A DNA stretch of 64,000 bases from Pseudomonas sp. NFR16 (lineage in GTDB: Bacteria > Pseudomonadota > Gammaproteobacteria > Pseudomonadales > Pseudomonadaceae): contig NZ_FNYJ01000002.1 in NCBI RefSeq assembly GCF_900108875.1, positions 841,383-905,382 on the forward strand. The letters run 5' to 3'. Below, piece after piece: positions 63,485 through 64,000 of the stretch (positions within the stretch are counted from its first letter, which is position 1; each line of letters opens with the position of its first letter). Position numbers and translations under genes: made by a program. The notes under the pieces were generated by a model. The model was given only the letters and a program-made list of their open reading frames with translations, did not search any database and was not told where the DNA came from.

Positions 63485-64000
63485 TCAGTGGCGGCCTGAA
63501 AGTTGTTCGAGGGCCGCGCGCAGATCGGTGAATCGGAAAGTGAAACTTGCTTCTTGCAGGCGACCGGGGCGGGCACGCTGGCCGCCCAGGAGCAGAATCG
63601 ACAACTCGCCCAGCAGCAGGCGTAACGCAACCGCGGGCATAGGCATGAAGGCCGGGCGGTGCAGAATAGCGGCCAATGTCTTGGCGAAATCGCGATTGCG
63701 CACCGGTGATGGCGCACAGGCATTATAAGGACCTTGAGCGTCGTCCCGGTTCAACAGAAAATCAATCGCCGCGATTTGATCGTCGATATGAACCCACGGC
63801 ATCCATTGCCGTCCGTTCCCGATCGGGCCGCCCATGCCCATTTTGAACGGCGGCAGCAGCCGCTGCAGCATGCCGCCCTCGCCAGCCAGGACCAGACCGG
63901 TGCGCAGCAGGACGACGCGAATGCCCAGCGCTTCGGCACGCTGAGCGGTTTCTTCCCAGGCAATGCACAGCCGGCTGGCGAAATCCTCGCTGACCGGCGC
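63485..64000 (-). CDS. TIGR01777 family NAD-dependent epimerase, C-terminal part
   Basis: Runs off the right edge; 171 codons plus the stop are visible. The in-frame translation from the edge reads [44 protein letters not shown], then [26 protein letters not shown], a combination typical of TIGR01777 (SulA-type) epimerase-like proteins. In P. putida this gene lies between hemH and a light-regulated phrB cluster. Substrate unknown. Confidence 0.88.
   Translation of the reverse strand, partial: APVSEDFASRLCIAWEETAQRAEALGIRVVLLRTGLVLAGEGGMLQRLLPPFKMGMGGPIGNGRQWMPWVHIDDQIAAIDFLLNRDDAQGPYNACAPSPVRNRDFAKTLAAILHRPAFMPMPAVALRLLLGELSILLLGGQRARPGRLQEASFTFRFTDLRAALEQLSGRH

Overview
The window is a chromosomal segment of a gamma-proteobacterium, almost certainly a Pseudomonas. 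The main evidence is gene order. From about 20.9 to 32.8 kb the order trxB, peroxiredoxin, cysZ, glycosyltransferase, old-yellow-enzyme, glutathione peroxidase, slyD, pta, acyltransferase, OmpA-family lipoprotein follows the P. aeruginosa PA0849-PA0833 block as I remember it. The mqo, hpt, upp, uraA, hemH order near the right end follows the P. putida PP_075x-PP_074x block. Most genes have high-GC codon use and many intergenic regions carry Pseudomonas REP-type palindromes. The species cannot be fixed from sequence alone; a fluorescens/syringae-group strain is my guess. No rRNA, tRNA, CRISPR array, insertion sequence or prophage was seen.

Layout. 0-3.3 kb: a minus-strand operon of a leucine-dehydrogenase-like gene, E1-alpha, E1-beta and the start of E2 of a 2-oxoacid dehydrogenase. 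3.5-9.3 kb: SirB1-like protein, a 1154-residue protein resembling the Pseudomonas dermonecrotic-toxin-like (DUF6543) family, and two lineage-specific small genes. 9.4-14.5 kb: an SDR / alpha-beta hydrolase / class II aldolase operon, then lrgAB divergent from a LysR regulator. 14.5-19.9 kb: the most interesting region, with flavodoxin, a short blue-light LOV protein, a PilZ-like protein, a MerR-type class II LitR regulator, and a membrane monooxygenase-like gene followed by folM, folE and folX (tetrahydromonapterin synthesis). 20-33.6 kb: redox, sulfate, lipid and acetyl-phosphate housekeeping genes. 34-43.7 kb: HD-GYP protein, then a MalT-like LuxR regulator with DUF1329, DUF1302 and an AlkK-like acyl-CoA ligase. 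44-55.5 kb: LysE exporter, 2-hydroxyacid dehydrogenase, rsmC, a Mn2+ (yybP-ykoY) riboswitch with its UPF0016 exporter, M48 protease, chemoreceptor, an HMCES-like protein, small zinc-ribbon and DUF2007 proteins, acyltransferase and YajG. 56-64 kb: mqo, PA4642-type protein, hpt, upp-uraA, hemH and a truncated TIGR01777 epimerase.

How genes work together. The LOV protein, the LitR-type repressor and the pterin genes look like a light-responsive module that matches P. putida work on LOV and class II LitR proteins. The MalT-like regulator beside AlkK, DUF1302 and DUF1329 suggests regulated use of medium-chain fatty acids or esters. upp-uraA is a uracil salvage operon. Several enzymes have visible substitutions at expected catalytic positions: the leucine dehydrogenase (Lys to Ser), the HMCES-like protein (Asn and His lost) and the alpha/beta hydrolase (Glu at the nucleophile position). 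These, two orphan terminators, a possible in-frame stop in a signal peptide, and two long duplicated intergenic mosaics are the main leads. All assignments come from reading translated sequence and remembered family motifs; no database search was run.
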